From: Candidatus Brachybacter algidus
Lineage (GTDB): Bacteria > Bacteroidota > Bacteroidia > Chitinophagales > Saprospiraceae
Assembly: GCA_016711705.1 (NCBI GenBank)
Contig: JADJSK010000003.1
Location: 62,001-126,000, forward strand
Direction: 5' to 3'
Length of the DNA: 64,000 bases
Shown: piece after piece, positions 19,601-29,068 of the stretch
How the letters are laid out: each line of letters begins with the position of its first letter
Position numbering within the stretch: position 1 is the first letter of the stretch
The notes under the pieces: model-generated
Databases searched by the model: none
Told to the model about the DNA's origin: nothing
The model's input: the letters and a program-made list of their open reading frames with translations, nothing else
Made by a program: the position numbers and the translations under genes

Positions 19601-20288
19601 CAAAGGCAAATGGTTGCAGGCTAATGGTGTCATAGGGTTATGGCCCGCCAATACAGTTGAGGATGACCTCATCGAAATATATGAAGATGACACCAGAACC
19701 AACGTCCTAAAAACATTGATCACTCGTCGTCAGCAGCAGCAGAAAGCTGCCGGACTGCCCAATATTTCACTTTCGGACTTCATTGCACCCAAAGAATCCG
19801 GTGTCAAGGACTACATCGGCGGATTTGCTGTGACGGGCGGCATGAACATCGAGAATAAGTTGGAAGAATTCGAAGCCAATCACGACGTCTATAATGCCAT
19901 CATGTTCAAAGCGCTTGCTGACCGTTTCGCCGAAGCCTTTGCTGAATGTTTGCACCACAAAGTCAGAACCCATTATTGGGGTTACGCCTCCGATGAAAAC
20001 CTCAACAACGAAGACCTCATCAAAGAAACCTATCGCGGTATACGTCCTGCACCCGGTTATCCTGCCTGTCCAGAACACTCGGAGAAAGGAAAACTATTCG
20101 AACTGATGGATGCCACGCGTAACACAGGTATTACTTTGACAGAATCATACGCCATGACGCCGACAGCGGCTGTTTCTGGTTGGTATTTTAGTCATCCGGA
20201 TAGTAAGTATTTTGGAGTTGGAGAGATCTTGGAAGATCAGATGGGTGCTTGGAAAGAGTATGAGTTTGAGATGGAGGAGAAGGTGTGA
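16626..20288 (+). CDS. metH: Cobalamin-dependent methionine synthase
   Basis: MetH transfers the methyl group of 5-methyltetrahydrofolate to homocysteine through cobalamin. At 1220 residues it is full length (E. coli 1227) with all modules. The homocysteine domain has zinc ligands Cys249 (GLNCALGAEE) and Cys312/Cys313 (GGCCGTTPEH). The pterin domain (about 345-620) includes NVGERTNVTGSKKF. The cap and B12 domain carry GDVHDIGKN with axial His760, followed by GLSGLITPSLDEM. The reactivation domain ends near GWYFSHPDSKYFGVG. The start is TTG; the next ATG would cut into the conserved VIDGAMGTMIQ motif. It is monocistronic, so B12 must be made or imported elsewhere. Confidence 0.97.
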   Translation: MKQTPQYQELKDILSKRIMVIDGAMGTMIQRYKLSEEDFRGERFKDFHADIKGNNEILSLTRPDIIASIHKEYLDAGADIIETNTFSANTVSQADYDLEDICYELNFESAKLAAKAVAEKNLETPDKRRFVAGALGPTTKLASMSPDVNNPGFRALGFDDLVKAYGEQTRGLIDGGVDILLIETITDTLNCKAALFAIDQIFEERGESLPIMISGTITDQSGRTLSGQTVEAFWISVSHMPLLSVGLNCALGAEEMRPHIEEVSRISDCFISAYPNAGLPNEMGEYDQDPHEMGDHMHDFALSGFVNIVGGCCGTTPEHIKEMVETVSKIAPRPLVEQPNYTMLSGMEALVFRPELNFVNVGERTNVTGSKKFEKLIKKKDYNTALEVALQQVEGGAQILDVNMDEGLLDSHAAMVEFLNLVMSEPDIAKLPIMIDSSKWSVIEAGLKCVQGRCVVNSISMKEGVEQFKEQAKLVRRYGAAAVVMAFDEDGQADTIERKVSICQRAYKILTEEIGFRPQDIIFDPNIFAIATGIEEHNNYAVYFIEACRQIKATCPGAKISGGVSNISFSFRGNDRVREAIHSSFLYHAIQAGMDMGIVNAGMMEIYEELPKDLLVLVEDVIFNRNEGATEAMTTYAEQVKGGGKVIEKDLEWRNKPVKERLAHSLVKGITEFIIEDTEEARLLSAMPLDVIEGPLMDGMNIVGDLFGSGKMFLPQVVKSARVMKQSVNYLFPFIEASKAAGGGSSKGKVLMATVQGDVHDIGKNIVGVVLGCNNFDIVDLGVMVSADRILNAAIEHNVDMIGLSGLITPSLDEMVHVAKEMQRRNFTMPLLIGGATTSKTHTAVKIEEHYKGPVIHVLDASRSVAVATTLMSSDSEATSKFISQTREDYEKIRVQRAGKRTEKRMLSYEVARQNKLKIDWASYTPPTPAYPGVTVLEDFPLEEIKKYIDWTPFFQAWELAGKYPAILTDEVVGEAATDLFKDLNKLMDDTIKGKWLQANGVIGLWPANTVEDDLIEIYEDDTRTNVLKTLITRRQQQQKAAGLPNISLSDFIAPKESGVKDYIGGFAVTGGMNIENKLEEFEANHDVYNAIMFKALADRFAEAFAECLHHKVRTHYWGYASDENLNNEDLIKETYRGIRPAPGYPACPEHSEKGKLFELMDATRNTGITLTESYAMTPTAAVSGWYFSHPDSKYFGVGEILEDQMGAWKEYEFEMEEKV

Positions 20289-20895
20289 GGAGGTCTTCCT
20301 AGTTTAAAGATCATTTCTTTTTTTGAATTCTAAGGCTTTATTCAATTCCTTGTGTGAAAAACTTTCTTCAATGTTGCTGTAAATAGATTTTTATTGTGAA
20401 TTTCATTCCTTAAGAAATGTAATATATTTGAGAAAAATAAACTTCATGGTTATTGCGCATATATGTCCATATTGGCGATATATGCGCCACAAAGTGAGGG
20501 ATATAAATAAGTTATAAGCAAGCCTAAAAGACGACAGTGCAACCATAAACAGACGACTAAAAATTGAACATTAACACAAAACAAACCATTTTGACAGGTG
20601 ACCAACATACAGACCATATTTCAAACGGACAACGAGTAAGCCGACACTCATTGCCTACCCTTGTGTATTTTTATTTTTCCCCACCGCACATTTTTTTTAA
20701 TTCAATTTTATTGCCAACCCACAAATGGCACATTTGGTTTTTGCCGACACACAAGCCAACCTTCAAAAAACCAAAAGAGCCATTTTTTGCCAACGCACCG
20801 ACAAACAGACTGACAGTAATTCAAACAGTTTTTATATTGAAAAACGAGATAGTCAAAATATTAAATCTATCTTTGCGAACTCATCTCAAAATGGC
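20289..20895. other. Left flank of the restriction island
   Basis: About 600 bases with no convincing gene. The part from about 20585 shows a skewed, C-rich plus-strand composition with recurring GCCAACCCACAAA, GCCGACACACAAGCCAACC and GCCAACGCACC words. Similar words (GCCAAGCCGCACAAGCCAACGC) occur just after hsdR, so the island is flanked by related non-coding DNA. Confidence 0.5.
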
Positions 20896-21078
20896 ATGAA
20901 CAGAATTAAAGAAGTGTTGGAAGAAAAGGGAGTAAAACAGACTTGGTTGGCTGAAAAACTAGGCAAGAGTTACAACATGGTGAACGGCTATGTTCAAAAC
21001 AGACAGCAGCCAAGACTTGAAGTGCTTTTTGAAATTGCCAAAATACTAGGTGTTAAACCACAAGACTTAATAAAATAG
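20896..21078 (+). CDS. Cro/C1-type HTH regulator of the restriction operon
   Basis: A 60-residue single-domain XRE/Cro-C1 protein: MNRIKEVLEEKGVKQTWLAE, then KSYNMVNGYVQNRQQPRLEV, covering the five-helix DNA-binding fold. The open frame extends upstream to 20725, but that part is low-complexity and non-homologous, so the ATG at 20896 is chosen. It ends five bases before hsdM. Position and size fit a controller protein for the type I operon, which would time methylase before nuclease expression; this role is inferred. Confidence 0.82.
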   Translation: MNRIKEVLEEKGVKQTWLAEKLGKSYNMVNGYVQNRQQPRLEVLFEIAKILGVKPQDLIK

Positions 21079-21083
21079 AAAAA

Positions 21084-22631
21084 ATGACAAGCATAGCACA
21101 ACGACAAGAATTACAAGCCAAGATTTGGAGAATTGCCAACGATGTTCGTGGCTCTGTTGATGGATGGGACTTTAAACAGTTTGTATTAGGAACACTGTTC
21201 TATCGCTTTATTAGTGAAAACTTCACCAATTACATTGAAGGTGGTGATGAAAGTGTAAACTATGCGAACTACCCTGATAAAGACATTACACCTGAAATAA
21301 AAGACGATGCAATTAAAACAAAAGGTTATTTCATCTATCCCAGTCAACTATTTGTCAATGTTGCCAAAACAGCTAATACCAACCCAAATCTAAACACAGA
21401 CCTAAAAGCGATTTATGACGCTATTGAAAGTTCTGCAAACGGTTATCCATCTGAACCAGATATAAAAGGTTTGTTTGCCGATTTTGATACTACAAGCACT
21501 CGACTGGGAAATACCGTTGAAAGTAAAAATAACAATTTGGCTAAAGTTTTAAAAGGAATTGCTGAACTAGATTTTGGCAATTTTGAAGACAATCAAATAG
21601 ACCTTTTTGGTGATGCCTATGAGTTTTTGATTTCCAATTATGCCGCCAATGCAGGGAAATCGGGAGGTGAGTTTTTTACGCCACAACACGTTTCAAAACT
21701 CATTGCACAATTGGCAATGCACAAGCAAGACAAGGTAAACAAGATTTATGACCCAGCCGCAGGGTCAGGCTCTTTGTTGTTACAAGCCAAAAAGCATTTC
21801 GACAATCATATTATTGAAGAAGGTTTTTATGGGCAGGAAGTGAACCACACAACTTACAACCTTGCTCGTATGAACATGTTTTTGCACAACATCAATTACG
21901 ACAAGTTTAATATTGCCCTTGGCAATACACTCATTAACCCACACTATGGTGATGAAAAACCATTTGATGCCATCGTTTCTAATCCTCCTTATTCAATAAA
22001 ATGGATTGGTGATGATGACCCAACACTAATTAATGACGACCGATTTGCACCTGCTGGTGTATTGGCACCTAAATCAAAGGCCGATTTTGCTTTTGTATTA
22101 CATGCTTTAAATTATCTATCAAGTAAAGGCAGGGCAGCTATTGTTTGTTTCCCTGGTATCTTTTACCGTGGCGGTGCTGAACAGAAAATAAGAAAGTATT
22201 TAGTAGATAATAATTTTGTAGAAACCATAATCTCCGTAGCACCCAATTTGTTTTATGGCACTTCCATAGCTGTTACACTCTTGGTACTTTCCAAGCATAA
22301 AACTGAAAACAAAACCCAATTTATTGATGCTAGTGGTGAGGACTTCTTTAAAAAAGTAACCAACAATAATTTGCTTGAAGACAAACACATAGAGCGAATT
22401 ATGGAAATTTTTGATAGCAAAGTCGATGTAGCACATATAGCTGCTTCAATAGACAATGCAAAAATTGCTGAAAATGATTATAACCTATCCGTTAGCTCAT
22501 ATGTAGCAGCCAAAGACAACAGAGAAAAAGTAGATATAAAAACCCTGAACGAAGAGATTGCTACAACAGTGAAAAAAATAAGTTTGCTTCGTGCTGATAT
22601 TGATACTATCATAAAAGAAATTGAAGCATGA
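21084..22631 (+). CDS. hsdM: Type I restriction-modification, methyltransferase subunit
   Basis: HsdM is the adenine-N6 methyltransferase subunit of a type I complex. The 515-residue protein has the HsdM N-terminal helical domain (about 10-140, starting at ELQAKIWRIANDVRGSVDGW), the SAM-binding motif I YDPAAGSGSLLLQA (about 223-236), the catalytic SNPPYSIKW (about 298-306, the N6-adenine NPPY box) and the upstream SGGEFFTPQHVSKL (about 194-207). The protein is intact. It overlaps hsdS by the four-base ATGA. With HsdS it should form the M2S modification enzyme even if hsdR is defective. Confidence 0.96.
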   Translation: MTSIAQRQELQAKIWRIANDVRGSVDGWDFKQFVLGTLFYRFISENFTNYIEGGDESVNYANYPDKDITPEIKDDAIKTKGYFIYPSQLFVNVAKTANTNPNLNTDLKAIYDAIESSANGYPSEPDIKGLFADFDTTSTRLGNTVESKNNNLAKVLKGIAELDFGNFEDNQIDLFGDAYEFLISNYAANAGKSGGEFFTPQHVSKLIAQLAMHKQDKVNKIYDPAAGSGSLLLQAKKHFDNHIIEEGFYGQEVNHTTYNLARMNMFLHNINYDKFNIALGNTLINPHYGDEKPFDAIVSNPPYSIKWIGDDDPTLINDDRFAPAGVLAPKSKADFAFVLHALNYLSSKGRAAIVCFPGIFYRGGAEQKIRKYLVDNNFVETIISVAPNLFYGTSIAVTLLVLSKHKTENKTQFIDASGEDFFKKVTNNNLLEDKHIERIMEIFDSKVDVAHIAASIDNAKIAENDYNLSVSSYVAAKDNREKVDIKTLNEEIATTVKKISLLRADIDTIIKEIEA

Positions 22632-23740
22632 GCAATATAGAAAAACTATTAGAAGGTGTGGAGGTGGAGTGGAAGACTTTGGGGGAGGTGACAAATGTAC
22701 TTCGTGGACGAAGATTGACTAGAGAACAACTTTCAGTTGATATGAAGTTTCCTGTTTTTCACGGAGGTTTAGAACCTCTGGGTTATTATGGGAAAAATAA
22801 TAGACCAGCAAATTCAGTTATGATAATTAATGTAGGTGCATCTGCTGGAACTGTAGGATATAGTGATGTTGATTTTTGGTCTTCTGATGGATGCTATTGT
22901 CTTGAACATTCTGAATTGTTAAACAATAAATTTCTTTATTACTATTTAATTGGGAAACAAAATTTCTTACAATCCAGAGTTAGAAAGGCTGGCATACCAA
23001 CTCTAGATGGTCTTGTAGTTGAAAAACTCCAAATCGCCATCCCACCCCTTTCTGTTCAAAAAGAAATTGTTCGTATTTTAGACACATTTACGGAGCTTAC
23101 AGCGGAGCTTACAGCGGAGCTTACAGCTCGGAAGCAACAATATAATTATTATCGAGATAAATTATTACGCTTTGAAGATGGTGAAGTGGAATTAGTAGCA
23201 TTGCAATATTTAGCTGAAAATTTGGACTCAATGCGAAAACCCGTTACAAGTGGATTAAGAGATGCAGGCGATATTCCATATTATGGAGCTTCCGGCATTG
23301 TGGATTACGTAAAAGATTACATATTCGATGGTGAGTTTTTATTAATTTCTGAAGATGGTGCAAATTTAATTGCAAGAAATACTCCTATTGCATTTAGTGT
23401 AAGTGGAAAGAGTTGGGTTAACAATCATGCTCATGTATTGAAATTCAACACATATGCAGAAAGAAGATTTGTAGAATATTATTTGAATAGTATTGATTTA
23501 ACGTCATTTATTTCAGGTGCTGCTCAACCAAAATTAAATCAAAAAAATTTAAACAGTATTAAAATACCAAACCCATCTCCAAAGGAACAAGTACGCATCG
23601 TTTCTATCCTCGATACATTTGATACCTTAACCAACTCCATTACCGAGGGTTTGCCTAAAGAGATATCATTGAGGAAACAGCAGTATGAGTATTATAGAGA
23701 TAAATTGCTAACATTTCCAAAGAACAATATAGAATTATAA
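22628..23740 (+). CDS. hsdS: Type I restriction-modification, specificity subunit
   Basis: HsdS determines the bipartite DNA target. The 370-residue protein has two target-recognition domains (about 10-140 and 205-330), each followed by a conserved helical spacer, LSVQKEIVRILDTFTEL and SPKEQVRIVSILDTFDTLTN. Between the halves lie perfect 12-base tandem repeats (CGGAGCTTACAG three times, 23091-23126), read as TELTAELTAELTARKQQ. This is the TAEL-type spacer known from the EcoR124/EcoDXXI family, where the repeat number sets the gap in the target sequence. It is one base from the next gene. Confidence 0.95.
   Translation: MSNIEKLLEGVEVEWKTLGEVTNVLRGRRLTREQLSVDMKFPVFHGGLEPLGYYGKNNRPANSVMIINVGASAGTVGYSDVDFWSSDGCYCLEHSELLNNKFLYYYLIGKQNFLQSRVRKAGIPTLDGLVVEKLQIAIPPLSVQKEIVRILDTFTELTAELTAELTARKQQYNYYRDKLLRFEDGEVELVALQYLAENLDSMRKPVTSGLRDAGDIPYYGASGIVDYVKDYIFDGEFLLISEDGANLIARNTPIAFSVSGKSWVNNHAHVLKFNTYAERRFVEYYLNSIDLTSFISGAAQPKLNQKNLNSIKIPNPSPKEQVRIVSILDTFDTLTNSITEGLPKEISLRKQQYEYYRDKLLTFPKNNIEL
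23091..23126. repeat. TAEL-coding 12-bp repeat in hsdS
   Basis: Three perfect units of CGGAGCTTACAG lie in frame in the central spacer of hsdS. In known type IC systems one unit more or less changes target spacing by a base. Confidence 0.93.
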
Positions 23741-23741
23741 T

Positions 23742-24929
23742 ATGGGACAATCCTTAACAGAAATAGCACAATCTCTTTTAGATGCCAATAAAAAAATACA
23801 GTTAATCTATGCTTTCAATGGCTCTGGCAAAACACGTTTATCACGTGAATTTAAAGAGTTGATAGCCCCTAAAAATCCTCATACCGAAGAAGAGGAAACA
23901 AAAATCAAAATAATGTACTACAATGCATTTACAGAAGATTTGTTTTATTGGAATAATGATTTGGTTTACGATACTGATAGAAAATTAATAATCCAACCGA
24001 ATAATTATACCGATTGGGTACTTGTAGATGAAGGTCAAGAACCTAATATAACAAAGCATTTTCAACGTTATACAAACGATAAATTAACGCCTGAATTTAA
24101 TTCAGAATATACGATTAAGGATAAGGATAATAATGATGTTACTATTCCTGCTTATTCTGAAGTTCGATTTTCTTTTCAACGTGGAAATGATGAGGTACCT
24201 GAGTTTGTTAAAATCTCAAAGGGAGAAGAAAGCAGTTTTATATGGAGTGTTTTTTACAGCTTATTAGAGCAAACTATTAGCGTAATAAATAAGGCAGAAG
24301 TAACAGAAAGAGATACGGACCAATTTAACGATTTGCAATATGTTTTTATAGATGACCCAGTTAGTTCATTAGATGATAGTCATTTGATTGAATTAGCTGT
24401 GAATATTGCTGAATTAATAAAATCAAGTACTTCCGATTTGAAGTTCATAATCACTACACATAATCCATTATTCTACAATATACTTTTCAATGAATTTAAT
24501 AGGGTTAAAAAAACTAAGAAGTGGATTTTGGAAAAGTTGAATGATGGTACTTTTTCAATGAATGAATTAGAAAGTGACTCTCCTTTCTCATATCACTTAT
24601 TTTTATTATCAGAATTGGAGAAAGCAACACAGCCAACAGGTGAGATAAAAAAGTTTCATTTTAACTTTCTTCGTAACATACTTGAAAAGACTTCAACTTT
24701 TCTTGGATATAATAAATGGGAAGACCTTTTGCCTCAAGAATCACGTGAAGCTTATTACAGGCGGATTATAAATCTATCAAGTCATTCAAAACACAACGGA
24801 GAAGAAATTGCAATCGTTGAAGAAAATGACAAGAGAGTATTGGGCTTCCTAGTAAATGAAATCAAAAGAATGTACGGCTTCAAGCCAATTAATAACACAA
24901 GCACAACTGAAGAGAATGTCGCAATATAA
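23742..24929 (+). CDS. prrC: PrrC-type anticodon nuclease
   Basis: Likely a tRNA anticodon nuclease kept silent by its type I partner and released when a phage inhibits restriction. In E. coli, PrrC (396 residues) cuts tRNA-Lys. This protein has 395 residues and sits at the same place, between hsdS and hsdR. The N-terminal ABC-like ATPase has Walker A NGSGKT (26-31), a signature-like SKGEES (159-164), Walker B YVFIDDPVSSLDD (200-212) and a His switch TTHNP. The C-terminal part has FLRNILEKT (Arg311, Glu315) and NLSSHSKH (His348). That fits the Arg-Glu-His triad of PrrC, with the same four-residue Arg-Glu gap and nearly the same distance to the His. It overlaps hsdR by 14 bases. Confidence 0.88.
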   Translation: MGQSLTEIAQSLLDANKKIQLIYAFNGSGKTRLSREFKELIAPKNPHTEEEETKIKIMYYNAFTEDLFYWNNDLVYDTDRKLIIQPNNYTDWVLVDEGQEPNITKHFQRYTNDKLTPEFNSEYTIKDKDNNDVTIPAYSEVRFSFQRGNDEVPEFVKISKGEESSFIWSVFYSLLEQTISVINKAEVTERDTDQFNDLQYVFIDDPVSSLDDSHLIELAVNIAELIKSSTSDLKFIITTHNPLFYNILFNEFNRVKKTKKWILEKLNDGTFSMNELESDSPFSYHLFLLSELEKATQPTGEIKKFHFNFLRNILEKTSTFLGYNKWEDLLPQESREAYYRRIINLSSHSKHNGEEIAIVEENDKRVLGFLVNEIKRMYGFKPINNTSTTEENVAI

Positions 24930-27900
24930 AACCATAGCAGAATCAAACAGCTTCATAGTACTGGATAAATTCACCAAATACTTTGAAGTAAATGAGGCTC
25001 CTGCCATTTATCAAACAGAGGCGGCATTGGAGAAGGAATTTATCCAAGACCTGATAAATCAAGGTTATGAAAATCCTACAAACTTAAATACGCTAGAAGC
25101 AATGCTGGCGAATGTAAGAGTACAAATTCAATCGCTAAATAATGTGGAATTTTTGGATGGAGAATGGACACGTTTTGTAGAAGAGTATTTAGACAAGCCA
25201 AGTGACAACCTTGTTGAGAAAACAAGAAAGATACACGACAATTATATTTACGATTTCGTTTTTGATGATGGTCATATTCAAAACATCTACTTAGTAGATA
25301 AAATAAATATTACACGTAATAAAGTACAGGTAATTTCACAATTTGAGCAGAAAGGCACTCATGCGAATCGCTATGATGTAACCATTCTAGTAAATGGCTT
25401 GCCATTGGTTCAGGTTGAGTTAAAAAAACGTGGTGTTGCTATACGTGAAGCGTTTAACCAAGTTCACAGATACTCAAAGGAAAGTTTTAACAGTAAGAAC
25501 TCCCTTTATAAATACATTCAAATTTTTGTCATCTCAAACGGTACTGACAGCCGATATTTTGCAAACACAGTTGAGCGAAACAAAAACAGCTTTGACTTTA
25601 CAATGAATTGGGCAAAGGCCGACAATACATTGATTAAAGACCTGAAAGATTTTACAACTACCTTTTTCAGAAAAAGACTCTCTTAGAAGTATTACTAAAG
25701 TATTCTGTTTTTGATACAAGTGATACGTTGCTTGTTATGAGACCGTATCAGATTGCAGCAACTGAAAGAATTTTATGGAAAATCGAAAGTTCTTTAATTC
25801 AAAAAAGTGGTCGGACACAGAAGGAGGCGGTTATATTTGGCACACAACAGGTTCAGGAAAAACATTGACCAGTTTCAAAGCTGCACGTTTAGCCACTCAA
25901 CTAGCCTTTATTGATAAAGTATTCTTTGTGGTTGACCGTAAAGACTTGGATTTTCAAACCATGAAAGAATATCAGCGTTTCTCTCCCGATAGTGTTAATG
26001 GCTCTGACAGCACAGCAGGATTAAAGAGAAACATTGAGAAGGATGATAATAAAATCATAGTAACAACAATACAAAACTAAATAACCTCATGAAAACTGAG
26101 GGTGATTTAGCAATATATCAAAAACAAGTTGTGTTCATTTTTGATGAAGCACACCGTTCTCAATTTGGAGAAGCACAAAAGAACTTGAACAAGAAATTTA
26201 AAAAATACTATCAATTCGGTTTTACAGGAACGCCCATCTTTCCACAAAATGCTTTAGGTGCAGAAACAACTGCAAGTGTATTTGGTCGTGAGTTGCATTC
26301 ATACGTAATTACGGATGCTATTAGAGATGAAAAAGTGCTGAAATTCAAAGTTGATTATAATGATGTAAGACCACAGTTTAAGAGTATTGAAACAGAAATT
26401 GATGAGAAAAAATTAAGTGCAGCAGAAAACAAAAAAGCTTTGCTTCATCCAGAACGCATCAAAGAAATATCTCAATACATCTTACAGAATTTCAGAATAA
26501 AAACCCATAGAAATCAAGGAAGCAACAAAGGTTTTAATGCCATGTTTGCTGTAAGTAGTGTTGATGCTGCTAAATGCTATTATGAGGAATTAAACAACTT
26601 ACAAAAAGATAGTGATAAACCTTTGAAGATTGCAACAATCTTCTCCTTCGCAGCTAATGAAGAACAAAGTGCAATAGGTGAAATAGTGGATGAAAGTTTT
26701 GAACCATCTGCAATGGATGTTAGTGCTAAAGAGTTTTTAACCAAAGCAATTAGTGACTATAACTCAATGTTCAAAACGAGTTATGGCGTTGATAGTAATG
26801 AGTTTCAAAATTACTATCGTGACCTTGCAAAACGAGTAAAGAGTAAAGAGATTGACCTAATAATTGTTGTCGGAATGTTCCTTACTGGTTTTGATGCACC
26901 AACACTTAATACACTTTTTGTTGACAAAAATTTGCGTTATTATGGTTTAATACAAGCCTTTTCAAGAACCAACCGTATTTATGATGCGACAAAAAACTTT
27001 TGGCAATATTGTTACATTCAGAGATTTAGAAAAAGCAACGATAGATGCAATTACACTTTTCGGTGACAGCAACACAAAAAATGTAGTTCTTGAAAAAAAG
27101 CTACAAAGAATATTTAGAGGGCTTTACAGACATTGTAACAGGTGAAGCACGCAGAGGTTATGTTGAAGTAGTAAATGAGTTAAATGAGAAATTCCCTAAA
27201 CCTGACGAAATTGTAAAAGAGAAAGACAAAAAGGAATTCGCAAAACTATTCGGAGAATATTTACGAGTTGAAAATATCCTCCAAAATTACGATGAATTTA
27301 ACCACCTTAAAGCATTTCAGACGTTAGACAAAAATAACCCAGACGCCATTGAAGAATTTAAAAAAGCTCATTTTGTAACAGATGAGGATATTGCAGCAAT
27401 GCAAAAAATCGACTTGCTCAAAGAGAGGACAGTTCAGGATTACCGTTCAACTTATAATGATATACGAGACTGGTTAAGACGAGAGAAAAGCGGGAAAGAA
27501 TCTGAAGAATCAACGATTGATTGGGATGATGTAGTATTTGAAGTTGACTTGCTTAAATCACAAGAGATAAATCTTGACTACATTCTTGAATTAATTTTTG
27601 AGCATAACAAGAAGACAAAAGATAAGGAAACTTTAATTGCTGAAATACGCAGGGTTATTCGTGCAAGTGTTGGGAATAGAGCAAAAGAAAGTTTAGTTGT
27701 TGATTTCATAAATGAAACTAACCTTGATACTCTTCAGGACAAAGCAAATGTGATAGATTCATTCTTTGCATTTGCCCAAAGAAAGCAAAAAGAGGAAGCA
27801 TTGGAATTAATCACAGAAGAAAATCTTAACGAAGAAGAAGCAAAACGTTTCATAACAACTTCTTTAAAGCGAGAATATGCAAGTGAAAACGGAACAGAAT

Positions 27901-28022
27901 TGAATGCCCTTTTACCGAAAATGAGTCCTTTAAATCCTCATTATTTAACAAAGAAACAAAGTGTTTTTCAAAAGCTAGTTTCGTTCGTAGAGAAGTTTAA
28001 AGGAGTTGGTGGACAACTATAA
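24916..28022 (+). pseudogene. hsdR: Type I restriction enzyme HsdR, five frameshifts
   Basis: HsdR is the ATP-driven translocase and endonuclease of the type I complex. The full span encodes about 1035 residues but is cut into fragments 24916-25686, 25775-26080, 26089-27066 and 27090-28022. In order they carry the HsdR_N nuclease core (YDVTILVNG to VQVELKKRG), the helicase P-loop WHTTGSGKT, the DEAH box FIFDEAHRSQ with FTGTP, motif VI-like QAFSRTNRIYD, and the C-terminal helical domain. Five one-base indels, all in homopolymers, account for every break: short T run at about 25663, A run at 25801, A run at about 26075, extra T at about 26998, extra A at about 27093. The amino-acid sequence is otherwise undamaged. 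Start chosen at ATG 24916. Confidence 0.9.
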
Positions 28023-28424
28023 ATATTTACAAAAAGAAAAATGAATAGCCAACCCAAAAGCTACACACATTGCCAAGCCGCACAAGCCAACGCACAGACC
28101 AAAGCTTCGCAAAGAGTGTGTCTGTCCCACCCTGACAAAATTGAATTAAAAAAAATCTCCTTCCCTTCTGAAAATAAAAAATACACAACCGCACAACCCG
28201 ACACAACAACGACAGAGAAACGTAGTATTGACAATGGTTTGCAAGGACGGTGGACAGAAGGCCAGCTTATAACAGCACCTACAAAAAAATTGGCGGTTCA
28301 GTACTTCGTATGACAGTTTTGTGGTGGCACAAACATTCGTTCTTCGTATGAACATTTGTGGTAAAAATCGCCAACTTCTTGTAGCCGCAACACCGTTACC
28401 ACAATTTGAAAAAATCTTAAATCA
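28023..28424. other. Right flank of the restriction island, structured non-coding DNA
   Basis: About 400 bases without a supported gene. It begins with CAACCCAAAAGCTACACAC and GCCGCACAAGCCAACGCAC words like those before the island. It ends with a hairpin-prone part in which CTTCGTATGA occurs twice (around 28306 and 28342), and closes at CCGCAACACCGTTACC. It resembles the long spacers that surround accessory genes in many Bacteroidota; this comparison is from memory. Confidence 0.45.
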
Positions 28425-29068
28425 ATGAAAGTAAATTTATTAATCACTATTCTATTTTGTTCGACGATTTTTGCTTGCAGAAAAGAAACCGATGACCGAT
28501 TTATTTTTTTCCTGCACAACAGATTTTGGAAGAACACAAATTAAGTGAATTACACCCTGAATATGGACGCACTGAATATCATGAAATTATTGCCGAATTT
28601 GAAAATAGCGGATTTAAAGTAATTAGTGAAAAGCGAAACGGAAATGTTAACGCTAGAGATTACGCAGTCGGAATTGTAAATCAAATTGACAGTTTGTTAA
28701 AAACTGGAATTGAACCTCAAAAAATAACTATAGTCGGAACTTCAAAAGGTGGATATATCGCTCAATATGTTTCGACTTTGGCAAATAAACAAGATCTGAA
28801 TTTTGTTTTTATTGCAAGTTTTAGGAATAGCGACATTCAAAATATACCTGATATCCATTATTGCGGAAATATTTTGACAATTTACGAGAAGTCCGACTCC
28901 TTTGGAGTTTCTTCATTGGAACGAAAGAAAACCTCGAATTGCGAAATAAAAAACTTTAAAGAAATCGAACTGAATACAGGAATGGGACACGGATTTTTAT
29001 TCAAACCTTTAAAAGAATGGATTGAACCAACAATAAAATGGGCGCACGGAAACTACAATTTTGAATAA
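28425..29068 (+). pseudogene. Lipoprotein alpha/beta-hydrolase-like, frameshifted
   Basis: Reading from ATG 28425 gives a lipoprotein signal (MKVNLLITILFCSTIFAC, lipobox ending at Cys18). The reading is then lost at a T run near 28520. Adding one T continues as FLHNRFLEEHKLSELHPEYG into the long frame 28526-29068. That part has a nucleophile-elbow-like VGTSKGGYIAQYVS and a late GMGHGFLF holding a His, so an alpha/beta-hydrolase fold is likely, on an anchored protein of about 215 residues. Substrate is unknown. Whether the break is real or an error cannot be told here. Confidence 0.6.

Noticed and set aside
20564..20899. 111-codon plus-strand frame before the HTH gene
   Set aside because: Low-complexity His/Thr/Pro-rich translation with no family pattern; it lies in the island flank and overlaps the controller start.
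23742..24929. RloC instead of PrrC
   Set aside because: RloC is about twice as long with a zinc-hook coiled coil; this protein has 395 residues and no CXXC hook, and sits at the prrC position.
28041..28313. 90-codon frame after hsdR
   Set aside because: Biased composition from the structured spacer, with no domain and no plausible start context.
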